A stretch of DNA of 28,289 bases from a virus: the IMG/VR virus record IMGVR_UViG_3300032092_000184, positions 1-28,289 of that record; one strand, given 5' to 3'. This document shows positions 14,475-21,922 of this stretch, in pieces. A program made the position numbers and the translations under genes. The notes under the pieces were generated by a model that searched no databases, was not told where the DNA came from, and saw nothing but the letters and a program-made list of their open reading frames with translations. Position 1 is the first letter of the stretch. Each line of letters starts with the position of its first letter.

Positions 14475-15872
14475 ATGTCATCAATACTAACAGAAAAAAT
14501 TTACGGCTTTACTAGAGGTATTGTTATAAAAAATGATGATCCCTCAAAAAGAGGGAGGGTTAAAATATTCTTACCAGCATATCCGGCGTTAATATTAAAT
14601 GGATCATATTCCATGAATAAGCCAGGTGTGAAAATTCAGCCCTCAGATGTAGCGGCACAATATTTAAAAACAGAACAAGTGGCAGCTGCAGCACGTGCTG
14701 CCATATCTTCTGATACTGTCCCTTCTGCACTGCCTCCGAGTGTAATGGAAGAAATTGCTAAAATTGTACCATGGGCTGATCAAGCTTCGCCATTAATGGG
14801 GAGCGGTGGTATGGGTGTTTATGATGCATCAACGGGAAAATATAATGTCGCTGACGTTTCAAGAAACAGTAGTGATATATCGCCCGCAAAAAAAGAAGCA
14901 AAACGAATAGCAAATTCTGTTTTTCCTGATGCAAAATCTACTGGTGCAATTGATACTAGAAGCCGTTTGGGAGTACCTAGTCACACACATAATTCAGCAC
15001 GCGGGTCATTTTCTATACCAAAAGTGGGCTCTCATGTTTGGGTTTTTTTTGAAAATGGAAATGTAAAGAGACCAATTTATTTTGCATATTCATTTAATGA
15101 TGATGAATGGAATTCAGCATTGGATGGCACTCCAGATGCACCTAGTATACATCAACCCAGTGCTATTCCTTCAGAAAGCTACGTTGGTTCACCTAAACTT
15201 ATTGCTGGCAAATATACTTTAACAGAAAGGGGTGGGACACTAGAAATAGTAAACACTCAAAATTTTGAAGCAGTAAAGATTACTGACTTTCATGGAAATA
15301 CCTACCAATTAACTAATCAAGGCATATTTGAAAATACTGCAACAGGAAAAAATAAATCTACACATATATCAGGAGATTATTTTATTAAGGTGGATGGTAC
15401 GTATAAAGTAGAAGTATCCGGTGATACTCAAATAGTAAGCAAAGGCACTAAACATCATGTATCCGGAAATTTAAAAGATGTTCCCTTGCAGATGGAATGG
15501 TTATCAACAAGTGACGATGCAAGAAAGAATGCAGCTAAGTTTAAAGCACCACCAGACTTTTCAAAACTAACAGAAAATATTTCAAAGTCTGCAGAAAAGA
15601 AAGCCCCTAATGATTTCTTTTGTTTACCCAAATTTTTGAATTTTAAATTACCCGGAATTCCGTTTACTTTATTTTTGAAGCAATTAAATATGCTATTATC
15701 AAAAATAAAGAGAGGTATAGATATGGGATTAACTGTAATTAAGGGTGTACAAGAAATGTCTGATGCAATATTAGCAATAATAAGGAATCCTTTTGCATTC
15801 ATTTTCAGTCTTTTAGGTGATCCTATTAAACTATTAGGCATTTCTTTATGCAACGATAAAAAGAAAAAATAA
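14475..15872 (+). CDS. 5: Baseplate central spike / hub protein, T4 gp5-like OB-fold
   Basis: A 465-residue protein with a gp5-type OB-fold N-terminal domain: IYGFTRGIVIKNDDPSKRGRVKIFLPAYP (read as two segments, about residues 9-37), and the later half RGSFSIPKVGSHVWVFFENG followed by RPIYFAYSFND (about 177-212). An insert with PWADQASPLMGSGGMG splits them, as in other T4-type gp5 proteins. From about 250 there are short repeated beta strands (ITDFHGNTYQLTNQG, KVDGTYKVEVSGDTQIVSKG), which look like the spike stem. The T4 gp5 lysozyme domain is not visible. The C-terminal 100 residues are hydrophobic and unusual. Start follows the previous stop by 2 nt. Confidence 0.82.
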   Translation: MSSILTEKIYGFTRGIVIKNDDPSKRGRVKIFLPAYPALILNGSYSMNKPGVKIQPSDVAAQYLKTEQVAAAARAAISSDTVPSALPPSVMEEIAKIVPWADQASPLMGSGGMGVYDASTGKYNVADVSRNSSDISPAKKEAKRIANSVFPDAKSTGAIDTRSRLGVPSHTHNSARGSFSIPKVGSHVWVFFENGNVKRPIYFAYSFNDDEWNSALDGTPDAPSIHQPSAIPSESYVGSPKLIAGKYTLTERGGTLEIVNTQNFEAVKITDFHGNTYQLTNQGIFENTATGKNKSTHISGDYFIKVDGTYKVEVSGDTQIVSKGTKHHVSGNLKDVPLQMEWLSTSDDARKNAAKFKAPPDFSKLTENISKSAEKKAPNDFFCLPKFLNFKLPGIPFTLFLKQLNMLLSKIKRGIDMGLTVIKGVQEMSDAILAIIRNPFAFIFSLLGDPIKLLGISLCNDKKKK

Positions 15873-15875
15873 TAT

Positions 15876-17165
15876 ATGTCTTGTTCTCCAGATAAAAATC
15901 AAATCCAAGCAATTGCAGCGGCACGGCAAAAAATTAATTCTGCGACTAAACTAGTACAATCCTTCGGTTCTGGTTCGATTATAAAAGGAATGGGTGCGAA
16001 ATTGGTGGGCAGTTTTAAAAAGCTTTTTAAACCACCTACTGTTGAAGAAAGACAAGATCACGCATCAGTAATAGAAGACACTGCCTCTAAACTAACAGAC
16101 ATTGAAACACAAATGTATCCTGGCGGAACTGAAATTATGTCTTACACCAATGATTTGCATATTACTGTTGGTGGGGCATATGTATCTTCTCAAACAAGTC
16201 CTCCGATTAGAAAAGTTGATGGCCTGCCTGTTATTGAAAAGATTGAAATTAAAAATCAAAGAACCGATGCAAAAATATCGACTGCGCCGTATGTGGAGAC
16301 AATGTCACATCCTGTTCCTTTTGGCAATTACTCTATATTGGCTAACAACAGTTATAATCTTGTAGTAGGCGCAAATGGAATAGTCATGTCCACAGAAGGC
16401 AATATGGACCTCAATGCATTTGGTGTATCTACCATATCATCATTGCATGGATTAAATTTAACAACTTCTGAAGGCAACTTAAATATTATTTGCGGCAATC
16501 ATGTTCACATAGTAGGAAAAACTGTTAATATTCAAACGTGTAATGAAAATGATCAAGTAGTCATCAATAGTAATTTGGGCATTAAGAAGAATGCAGTAGT
16601 TCATGGTTCTTTATATGTAGATGGTGAAATATATGCGCAACACTTAACAACACCAGCACAAACACAAGAAACATCAGAGTCTATGGCCAAGGGATTCTTA
16701 CCGCCAGAACAGGTAATGGCTTACGCAGATATAGGTCCTCTAATTACTTGGATCAAGCAAAATTTTGCTATGATATCAGTATCTATAGCTAGTCAAATAC
16801 CCCAGGGCCCACATGGGTATATATATGCCCCAACGCTACCAGCTACTATCTATTATCCGGGAATGAAACTGGCGTGCAGATCATTTGACTATATGGGCAT
16901 GGGTATACCAAATGGAATGTGGGCTATGATGCCGGGCGGTCCAGTAGGTAGTGTTATGGACCCGTTTGCTATAGGCGATATTCATATGGGTGATAACGGT
17001 CAGAAAGCAGTAAGTATATTGCCGCATAATCACCAATACTATGGTCCAGCTTCTTCTAAGCTACAAGGTAATGGAGATGTTAGAGATGCTGCTTCTGTTA
17101 TTAATTCTGGTATTACTGGCGAAGCTAAAGGTGTAATACACGGTGGATCAGGACTCCATGTTTAA
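15876..17165 (+). CDS. Baseplate spike-associated beta-helical structural protein
   Basis: A 429-residue protein. After a helical N-terminus (about 1-75) comes a series of short beta repeats (ILANNSYNLVVGANGIVMST, NMDLNAFGVSTISSLHGLNL, NLNIICGNHVHIVGKTVNIQ) at about 150-235, typical of beta-helical spike stems. The C-terminal 180 residues are Gly/Pro/Met-rich, with PHNHQYYGP and IHGGSGLHV, like tail-spike tips or baseplate wedge proteins. It follows the gp5-like gene by 3 nt and so probably belongs to the same central spike complex. Its precise T4 counterpart is not clear. The TAA interlocks with the stop of the convergent GMP reductase gene. Confidence 0.7.
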   Translation: MSCSPDKNQIQAIAAARQKINSATKLVQSFGSGSIIKGMGAKLVGSFKKLFKPPTVEERQDHASVIEDTASKLTDIETQMYPGGTEIMSYTNDLHITVGGAYVSSQTSPPIRKVDGLPVIEKIEIKNQRTDAKISTAPYVETMSHPVPFGNYSILANNSYNLVVGANGIVMSTEGNMDLNAFGVSTISSLHGLNLTTSEGNLNIICGNHVHIVGKTVNIQTCNENDQVVINSNLGIKKNAVVHGSLYVDGEIYAQHLTTPAQTQETSESMAKGFLPPEQVMAYADIGPLITWIKQNFAMISVSIASQIPQGPHGYIYAPTLPATIYYPGMKLACRSFDYMGMGIPNGMWAMMPGGPVGSVMDPFAIGDIHMGDNGQKAVSILPHNHQYYGPASSKLQGNGDVRDAASVINSGITGEAKGVIHGGSGLHV

Positions 17166-18103
17166 ACAATTAAGTAATCTGTATTAATTAAATCATTAAG
17201 TGTCAGAGCGCCAGCATAAGACATAGAGCTTTGCAAATCTTCTTGAATTTCTTTTAGCTTCTCAAAATATGTAAACCCGTTTGTCGGTAATAACATCTTC
17301 TTACCTTCTACATTCTTTTTAAACCCTTTATTTTCTGCAGAAGCTGAACCGAAATATACCTTTTCACCATTAATGATTTCACCTGGGCTATCTACACATT
17401 GAGCAAAGATACTACCAGCCATAACAAAGTCTGCACCTGCAACCAATGCTTTAGCAATGTCGCCGTTATGTTGAATACCCCCATCAGCAATTAATTTAAT
17501 AGAACTACCGCACGATTCTCTAATATTCTTTACTGTAGAAAACATGGGTGTAAAGAATCCTGTTTTTAATTTTGTAATACAAGACTTTCCTGGTCCGATT
17601 CCTATTTTAATAACATCTGCTCCCCATGAAATTAAATCTAATGCAGCTACTGATGTTCCTACATTACCCGCAATAATAGTAGTATCTGGAAATATTTGTT
17701 TTAAAAAAGATAACATCTCTCTCATACTTCTACAATGCCCATGTGCTACATCTACTGTAATATAATCTAGAGAAAGATTATCAGTTTGAATTCTTCTCAA
17801 GATATTATAATCTTCATCTTTTACACCGACCGAAATAGAAATAGTATTCCACCCTTCTTTGTTTGCATGCAAAACAAATTCATAATTATCAATACCAAAT
17901 CTATGCATTACATAGAAATAATTATTTGATTGTAATTTATTAGCTAAATCATAATCAATAACACATTTCATGTTAGCTGGCATTACAGGCAATTTAAATG
18001 TTTTATTGCTTAAAGTAACATGAGTTGATAATTCTGATCTACTAGTACCGTCAAAGTATTTCGGTACTAGCGCAACGTCATCATAATGCAGAGCTTTATT
18101 CAT
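17162..18103 (-). CDS. guaC: GMP reductase-like enzyme (IMPDH/GMPR family)
   Basis: A 313-residue TIM-barrel enzyme without the CBS insert of IMP dehydrogenase. The family motifs are LHYDDVALVPKY (5-16), VDVAHGHC, IIAGNVGT and the active-site loop IGIGPGKSCITKLKTG with the catalytic Cys175 and Thr177. Further on are IADGGIQHNGDIAKALVAGADFVM and a C-terminal YFGSASAEN and SSMSYAGA flap. Length and loop favour GMP reductase, which converts GMP to IMP with NADPH, over IMP dehydrogenase, but the two cannot be fully separated by eye. In a phage it could redirect ribopurines from host RNA breakdown towards dATP supply, along with the phosphoribosyltransferase and NrdAB. TATACT ends 6 nt before ATG. 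Confidence 0.88.
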   Translation of the reverse strand: MNKALHYDDVALVPKYFDGTSRSELSTHVTLSNKTFKLPVMPANMKCVIDYDLANKLQSNNYFYVMHRFGIDNYEFVLHANKEGWNTISISVGVKDEDYNILRRIQTDNLSLDYITVDVAHGHCRSMREMLSFLKQIFPDTTIIAGNVGTSVAALDLISWGADVIKIGIGPGKSCITKLKTGFFTPMFSTVKNIRESCGSSIKLIADGGIQHNGDIAKALVAGADFVMAGSIFAQCVDSPGEIINGEKVYFGSASAENKGFKKNVEGKKMLLPTNGFTYFEKLKEIQEDLQSSMSYAGALTLNDLINTDYLIV

Positions 18104-18109
18104 AAGCTC

Positions 18110-18115
18110 AGTATA
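18110..18115 (-). promoter_or_regulatory. -10 element TATACT for the GMP reductase gene
   Basis: TATACT on the minus strand is followed by 6 nt and the ATG at 18103, matching the spacing used for nrdB and the TGT-like gene. Confidence 0.5.
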
Positions 18116-18120
18116 GTGGA

Positions 18121-18753
18121 TTAAATTACTTTATCAACCAATCCGAACTTTAAACAAGTATCACTATCCATCCAAAGATCATGCTTTAAGATGGAGTCCA
18201 ATTCTTTCATTGGAATCTTAGTATATTGTTTATAGAGATTTTTAATAAGCATCATTAATCTCTTATTATTTTCTTGCCCATCATTCATCTGTTCATAAGT
18301 ACCAGCACATACAGATGATAGTTGATGGATTAACATAAAAGCATTCTTTCCAATAAATCTCTTCTTGCCAGCAATTGAAATAATAGTGGCAGCAGAAGCC
18401 GCTGCACCTTCTACGTAGGTATAAACACGGCTCTTAAGATCTCTAATAGTATCAACTGTAGAGATACCGGCAAAAAGATCACCGCCATAGCTATTGATTC
18501 TTAAATGAATAGTCGGAATGAAGTCTTCTTCATTCATAATCATCTTTGCTTGTTGAAGTTTATTATCAACTTCTCTAAGGAGTCTATTTAATTCAGCACA
18601 AGACTGTGTATGAATATCACAATAAAAGAATATTGAATTGTCGACAGATTTAATAGAACCAGCAGATGTAATCAAATCAGCCATTGGTGGTGCAGGTAAA
18701 GCTTCCTTTGAAGATTGCTCTCCCTCTGTTGTCAGACCCCATTTTTTTAACAT
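18121..18753 (-). CDS. clpP: ClpP-like serine protease
   Basis: A 210-residue ClpP-family protease. The catalytic triad is visible: Ser120 in EGAAASAATIIS, His143 in FMLIHQLSS and Asp192 in LKHDLWMDSD. The His-Asp distance is 49 residues, the same as in E. coli ClpP. IHLRINSYGGDLFAGISTVDTI (two segments about 82-103) is the oxyanion/substrate strand, and the protein ends in the usual FGLVDKVI. The N-terminal 35 residues are an extra, Pro-rich extension that could be a propeptide. No ClpX/ClpA-type unfoldase is encoded in this window, so it may borrow a host chaperone or act alone. The Shine-Dalgarno is weak or absent. Confidence 0.92.
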   Translation of the reverse strand: MLKKWGLTTEGEQSSKEALPAPPMADLITSAGSIKSVDNSIFFYCDIHTQSCAELNRLLREVDNKLQQAKMIMNEEDFIPTIHLRINSYGGDLFAGISTVDTIRDLKSRVYTYVEGAAASAATIISIAGKKRFIGKNAFMLIHQLSSVCAGTYEQMNDGQENNKRLMMLIKNLYKQYTKIPMKELDSILKHDLWMDSDTCLKFGLVDKVI

Positions 18754-18775
18754 TATATTAATTTATCTTATAGGT

Positions 18776-19342
18776 CTATTTTAGCAAACGAGAAAAGCCT
18801 AGAATAAAGACTCTATTGCCATTGTCATCTAATACATCAGTAGCATGACATTTTACCATTGTTATTTCTTCGGTGATTCTATGTTGATAGCGAAATGTCT
18901 CTTCAAATGGAATTCTATTTTCTACCATATCGTGCCACTTTTCTTGTACATGATCACGATCTTCGGGATGTATAGATAACAACCAATTATGCCCTAACGC
19001 TTCTGATTCAGACATACCGGTTAATTGTATCCATTTGCTATTTACTTTAATGCATTTACCCATAGCATCACAAAGAAAATGTGCTAGCTCTAATGTATCT
19101 AGCATAGTATAAATCAATTTACCTTGCAATTTAATTTCCGAATAAATGTGTGTTTGATGTTGTGCTATTTCTTTTATGGATAATGGCATTTCTTTTAAGC
19201 TATCCAAAAATTCTTTTATATCTGAATTAGTGAGTTTCTTCTTAATATAAAGATAAGTAGAAAACAAAGTTAATGCTGTGGATACAGCATAATATAACCA
19301 AGTAGAATGATTCTTTATTATTTGTAAGAAGAAATCTTCCAT
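18776..19342 (-). CDS. Membrane-anchored PAS-domain protein
   Basis: A 188-residue protein with one N-terminal transmembrane helix (about 14-33, STWLYYAVSTALTLFSTYLY). A short helical linker (about 38-80) follows, then a PAS domain from about 85 to 188. Its core signatures are KCIKVNSKWIQLTGMSESEALGHNW, the HPEDRDHVQEKW helix and the FRYQHRITEEITMV and VFILGFSRLL strands. PAS folds bind small ligands or mediate dimerisation. No kinase, GGDEF or other output domain follows, so it is a sensor without a visible effector. It begins 4 nt after the stop of the small membrane gene upstream, implying a joint function at the membrane, possibly control of lysis timing (inference). Confidence 0.78.
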   Translation of the reverse strand: MEDFFLQIIKNHSTWLYYAVSTALTLFSTYLYIKKKLTNSDIKEFLDSLKEMPLSIKEIAQHQTHIYSEIKLQGKLIYTMLDTLELAHFLCDAMGKCIKVNSKWIQLTGMSESEALGHNWLLSIHPEDRDHVQEKWHDMVENRIPFEETFRYQHRITEEITMVKCHATDVLDDNGNRVFILGFSRLLK

Positions 19343-19346
19343 GATA

Positions 19347-19571
19347 TTAGGGTTGTTGGTTATTGTCTTCTTTATTTTCTAATTCACCCGTATCAAACAA
19401 TGCCTTTAATGAAATTAAACACGGCATAGCCGATTTAAGAAGAATACCTGCCCATTTAGATGGATTCAAAGAACTGAAAACAAAATCAATTTGATCCAGT
19501 TGAGATATAAATGCAATGAGAAATGTAGTAACAACATATCCCATGATTTTTGTTTTGTTCTTATTTTCCAT
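19347..19571 (-). CDS. Small membrane protein, holin-like candidate (74 aa)
   Basis: A 74-residue protein. After a basic start (MENKNKTKI) comes a hydrophobic segment at about 10-26 (MGYVVTTFLIAFISQL) and a second at about 40-58 (KWAGILLKSAMPCLISLKAL), then a charged hydrophilic tail (ELENKEDNNQQP). Two membrane segments with a charged C-terminus are the usual form of a holin, but no family is recognised. It has an in-register late box and leads the PAS gene by 4 nt. No endolysin is visible next to it, which weakens the lysis reading. Confidence 0.55.
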   Translation of the reverse strand: MENKNKTKIMGYVVTTFLIAFISQLDQIDFVFSSLNPSKWAGILLKSAMPCLISLKALFDTGELENKEDNNQQP

Positions 19572-19576
19572 ATTAA

Positions 19577-19584
19577 TATTTAAT
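19577..19584 (-). promoter_or_regulatory. Late promoter box ATTAAATA on the minus strand
   Basis: On the minus strand ATTAAATA is followed by TTAAT and ATG at 19571, the 5-nt register seen at other late genes. Confidence 0.6.
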
Positions 19585-19593
19585 CAAATTTAA

Positions 19594-19636
19594 ACAAAAA
19601 AAATCGCAGGATTACTAAAAAAAAGTAATCCTGCGA
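19594..19636 (-). terminator. Intrinsic terminator after hsp20
   Basis: A perfect 13-bp inverted repeat, TCGCAGGATTACT (19604-19616) with its complement at 19624-19636 and a 7-nt loop. On the minus strand it is followed by a T-run from 19603 down to 19596. It separates hsp20 from the late box of the membrane gene. Confidence 0.9.
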
Positions 19637-19653
19637 ATATTTATTTATCTCTT

Positions 19654-20082
19654 TTAACTAATTTGCACGCGTTTTAATTTATCTTTTGTTGCTGCTTTTC
19701 TAGGAGCGGTGATGGTCAAAACACCGTCTTCTTGTTTAGCATTCAACAATTCAATGTCAAAGTCCTTATTAATAGTATAGGACCTAGTGAATGTTTCTTC
19801 TCGCTGGCCTGATTGTGAACGAACACTTCGTTTAGCAGAAATGTAAACTTCGTCTTTTCCAACTTCGATAATGGTGTCTTCCTTCTTTACACCCGGCAAA
19901 TCCACCTCAATAGATAAGCCATCTGCTGTAGTAGAGAAACGTGTAGTTTCTTCTGAGAAGTTTTGTAATAATGATCCGGGGCTAATATTGCCTATTAAGG
20001 ACCAGGGGTTACCGACAAGCTTGTTCCAGAGATCATCTGAAAGTAAACTTGTCCCGACTCGTGGGATTAATGATGTACTCAT
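19654..20082 (-). CDS. hsp20: Hsp20 / alpha-crystallin small heat shock protein
   Basis: A 142-residue chaperone that holds unfolding proteins. The alpha-crystallin domain spans about 45-138: FSTTADGLSIEVDLPGVKKE, then IIEVGKDEVYISAKR, and ETFTRSYTINKDFD and EDGVLTITAPRK (the conserved GVLTI motif). The N-terminal 40 residues are variable and hydrophobic, and the short C-terminal LKRVQIS tail carries the V-x-I-type anchor. Hsp20 genes are frequent in T4-like phages of aquatic hosts. It has its own terminator. TACATT ends 6 nt before ATG and may be a weak -10. Confidence 0.95.
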   Translation of the reverse strand: MSTSLIPRVGTSLLSDDLWNKLVGNPWSLIGNISPGSLLQNFSEETTRFSTTADGLSIEVDLPGVKKEDTIIEVGKDEVYISAKRSVRSQSGQREETFTRSYTINKDFDIELLNAKQEDGVLTITAPRKAATKDKLKRVQIS

Positions 20083-20132
20083 AATATTAATGTAGCAAAT
20101 TAAAAATAAAAATATATGTGCTACAAAAATAT

Positions 20133-20351
20133 TTAACCTACATTTAATTTTATTTCAATATTTTCTAGTAAGAAATGATATTGCGGTTTAAAATAACCAC
20201 GAGCTTCTTTTAATGAATCTCTAACGTACTTAGGATTCAACCAAGTTAAATGCCCTTGCAGTACACCGCCGCAAGGAGATTTAGATACGATGTACTGAAG
20301 AGCTAATCTTTCGTCTGAAGTTAATTTGTCTAGATTACTTCTTGCTACCAT
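20133..20351 (-). CDS. Hypothetical protein (72 aa)
   Basis: A 72-residue protein: VARSNLDKLTSDERLALQYIV, SKSPCGGVLQGHLTWLNPKY, then a helical VRDSLKEARGYFKPQYHFLLENIEIKL. No motif or family was recognised. Its ATG overlaps the end of the EF-hand gene by 17 nt, so it is translated by coupling and belongs to the same message. Confidence 0.65.
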   Translation of the reverse strand: MVARSNLDKLTSDERLALQYIVSKSPCGGVLQGHLTWLNPKYVRDSLKEARGYFKPQYHFLLENIEIKLNVG

Positions 20352-20553
20352 TTTTCATGTTTTTTTGAATAGCTGCACTACGGGCTTTTTCCCAACCTTC
20401 AATCTTACCATCCTTATTAACATCATAAGCACCTGATTCATCATCATCTTTCTTCTTGCCTTTCATCATTTTCTTAGGCATCTTTTTAGCTTTTTCGGCT
20501 TTCTTCTTCTTTTTTGCTTCTAGAAACAAATCAACTAGTTCTGTGAATTTCAT
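20335..20553 (-). CDS. Small basic EF-hand protein (72 aa)
   Basis: A 72-residue protein in three parts: an N-terminal helix MKFTELVDLFLEA, a Lys-rich stretch (about 14-36) and a single canonical EF-hand loop, DVNKDGKIEGWE (about 45-56), with Asp1, Asn3, Asp5, Gly6, Ile8 and Glu12 all in place, then EKARSAAIQKNMKNG. The calcium-binding role follows from the loop. Small EF-hand proteins with this WEKARSAAIQKNM tail occur in large aquatic phages without a known role. The leader resembles those of the two small proteins at 6883-7298. A TAAATA box ends 7 nt before ATG, slightly off the usual 5-nt register. Confidence 0.75.
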   Translation of the reverse strand: MKFTELVDLFLEAKKKKKAEKAKKMPKKMMKGKKKDDDESGAYDVNKDGKIEGWEKARSAAIQKNMKNGSKK

Positions 20554-20596
20554 ACGAATCTATTTAGCTTTTATGAATAATAAATCTTCTAATAAT

Positions 20597-20604
20597 AATA
20601 AATA
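20597..20604 (+). promoter_or_regulatory. Late promoter box AATAAATA for the fibre-like gene
   Basis: AATAAATA ends 5 nt before the ATG at 20610. An out-of-frame ATG at 20606 would lie upstream of the predicted transcription start and so be left out of the message. Confidence 0.65.
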
Positions 20605-20609
20605 TATGA

Positions 20610-21764
20610 ATGAAAAGCGATTTCTCGGCTTTCGTTAATCCGAATAAAAAAATTAAAAAAGAATATGAAGTTGAACAAACTGACGCTTTTGATTCTTTTC
20701 TCGCTACATTATCTGAACAATTGGGTAATCTTAAAAAAATAAATCAAGACATTTTTGAAGAAAATTTGATTTATAGCCAACCAGAAAAAATATCTACAAA
20801 AACAAATACTAGTATTGACACAAACAAGTATTTAAATTTTTTAGAAGAACTAGAGACAATACAAAAGACTACAAACTCTCTACCAGAAGAAAACAAAGAT
20901 ATCACAAACATATCTTCTCAAATAAATGAAGAACTAAAGAAGTTCAAACTACAATTAGGTAGAATGGCATTAGAGGGCGGCGGTGGGACAAATGCAGTTC
21001 AGTATGCCAATGGTGGATATATGGATGGTGACTTATTAGTCAGCGGAGATATAACAGCTTTAGGGCGCGTCATGCAAGATGGAAATGATTTATCGGCAGA
21101 TATATCAAACCTCAAAACTTTTATACAAACAAATTCTAGTGATTGGGATAGTAGTGGTGATGATCAGATGAAATTTGCAGCTGATATCATAGGTGACGGC
21201 GTTACTACAGATTTCACATTTTCACATAGTTTAGGTACTCCTGATTTGGTAGCTAATGTAATTGATAAAGAAACGAATGCAATTGTATTAGCTACAATAA
21301 TTATAGACGACACAGATATAACAGTTGAATTTTTAGAACCTTTTTTAAAAACATATCGTTTAGTTGTAATAGGATCAGGTCAGCCGGCAGTGTCTTTGGG
21401 CACTATAGTATCAGATTCAGAAAAATGGAATAATAGCAGTAATGCAGTTATTGGTTTATCATCATCATGGAATACAGGAATATTTAATTTGATAAAAGTA
21501 ACTGAGTCTGAATTTATTGAATCTAATGAATATTCACACTTTTTATATGATGATGATTTAGTTGGTTCAAGTATAAATGTAACATTATTACCAGTAGGTT
21601 CACATACTGGTGTAAAATTTCATAAAAAAATAGGTGACACTGGTTCTGTCACATTGACGCCTCCTGCGGGTGTAACAATTGATGGCGAATCTTATTTTTC
21701 TATAAATACAAAAAATCAGACAGTGGGGTTATTTACAGACGGAATTAATTATTTTATACAATAA
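20610..21764 (+). CDS. Tail fibre-like structural protein (384 aa)
   Basis: A 384-residue protein with a charged, coiled-coil N-terminal third (about 1-120). A glycine-rich hinge, GGGGTNAVQYANGGYMDGDL (about 127-146), and the LLVSGDITALG beta repeat follow. From about 185 the protein is beta-rich (DGVTTDFTFSHSLGTPDLVA, and later LLPVGSHTGVKFHKKIGDTGSV and FSINTKNQTVGLFTDGINYFIQ). The hinge plus DGDLLVSGDITA type repeat is common in tail fibre and baseplate-attached proteins of large T4-like phages, so attachment to the tail is likely; the receptor-binding part, if present, is not recognised. Start at 20610 rather than 20606 is set by reading frame and by the late box. Confidence 0.7.
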   Translation: MKSDFSAFVNPNKKIKKEYEVEQTDAFDSFLATLSEQLGNLKKINQDIFEENLIYSQPEKISTKTNTSIDTNKYLNFLEELETIQKTTNSLPEENKDITNISSQINEELKKFKLQLGRMALEGGGGTNAVQYANGGYMDGDLLVSGDITALGRVMQDGNDLSADISNLKTFIQTNSSDWDSSGDDQMKFAADIIGDGVTTDFTFSHSLGTPDLVANVIDKETNAIVLATIIIDDTDITVEFLEPFLKTYRLVVIGSGQPAVSLGTIVSDSEKWNNSSNAVIGLSSSWNTGIFNLIKVTESEFIESNEYSHFLYDDDLVGSSINVTLLPVGSHTGVKFHKKIGDTGSVTLTPPAGVTIDGESYFSINTKNQTVGLFTDGINYFIQ

Positions 21765-21801
21765 TTAATAAAAAATTTATAATATTAAAATATGATTATA
21801 A

Positions 21802-21876
21802 TGGAGCCAACAGTCGGGATTGAACCGACGACCTGAGCTTTACAAAAGCCCTGCTCTACCACTGAGCTATGTTGGC
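21802..21876 (-). tRNA. tRNA-Thr (anticodon UGU), CCA encoded
   Basis: A complete cloverleaf on the minus strand: acceptor GCCAACA with TGTTGGC, D arm GCTC...GAGC, anticodon stem GGGCT/AGCTC with loop TTTGTAA giving anticodon TGT, T arm GTCGG/CCGAC with TTCAATC, discriminator T and encoded CCA. It reads ACA threonine codons, which are common in the AT-rich genes here, so it probably supplements the host tRNA pool. Confidence 0.97.
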
Positions 21877-21885
21877 AATCATATT

Positions 21886-21891
21886 ATTATA
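21886..21891 (-). promoter_or_regulatory. -10 element TATAAT upstream of tRNA-Thr
   Basis: TATAAT on the minus strand ends 9 nt before the first base of the tRNA. No clear -35 was found. Confidence 0.4.
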
Positions 21892-21922
21892 CGTATATTA
21901 CGTATAAATCAATAGAAGAATA

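Noticed and set aside
14475-15872. A lysozyme domain in the gp5-like protein
   Set aside because: No E...D/C...T lysozyme motif is visible between the OB-fold and the beta repeats.
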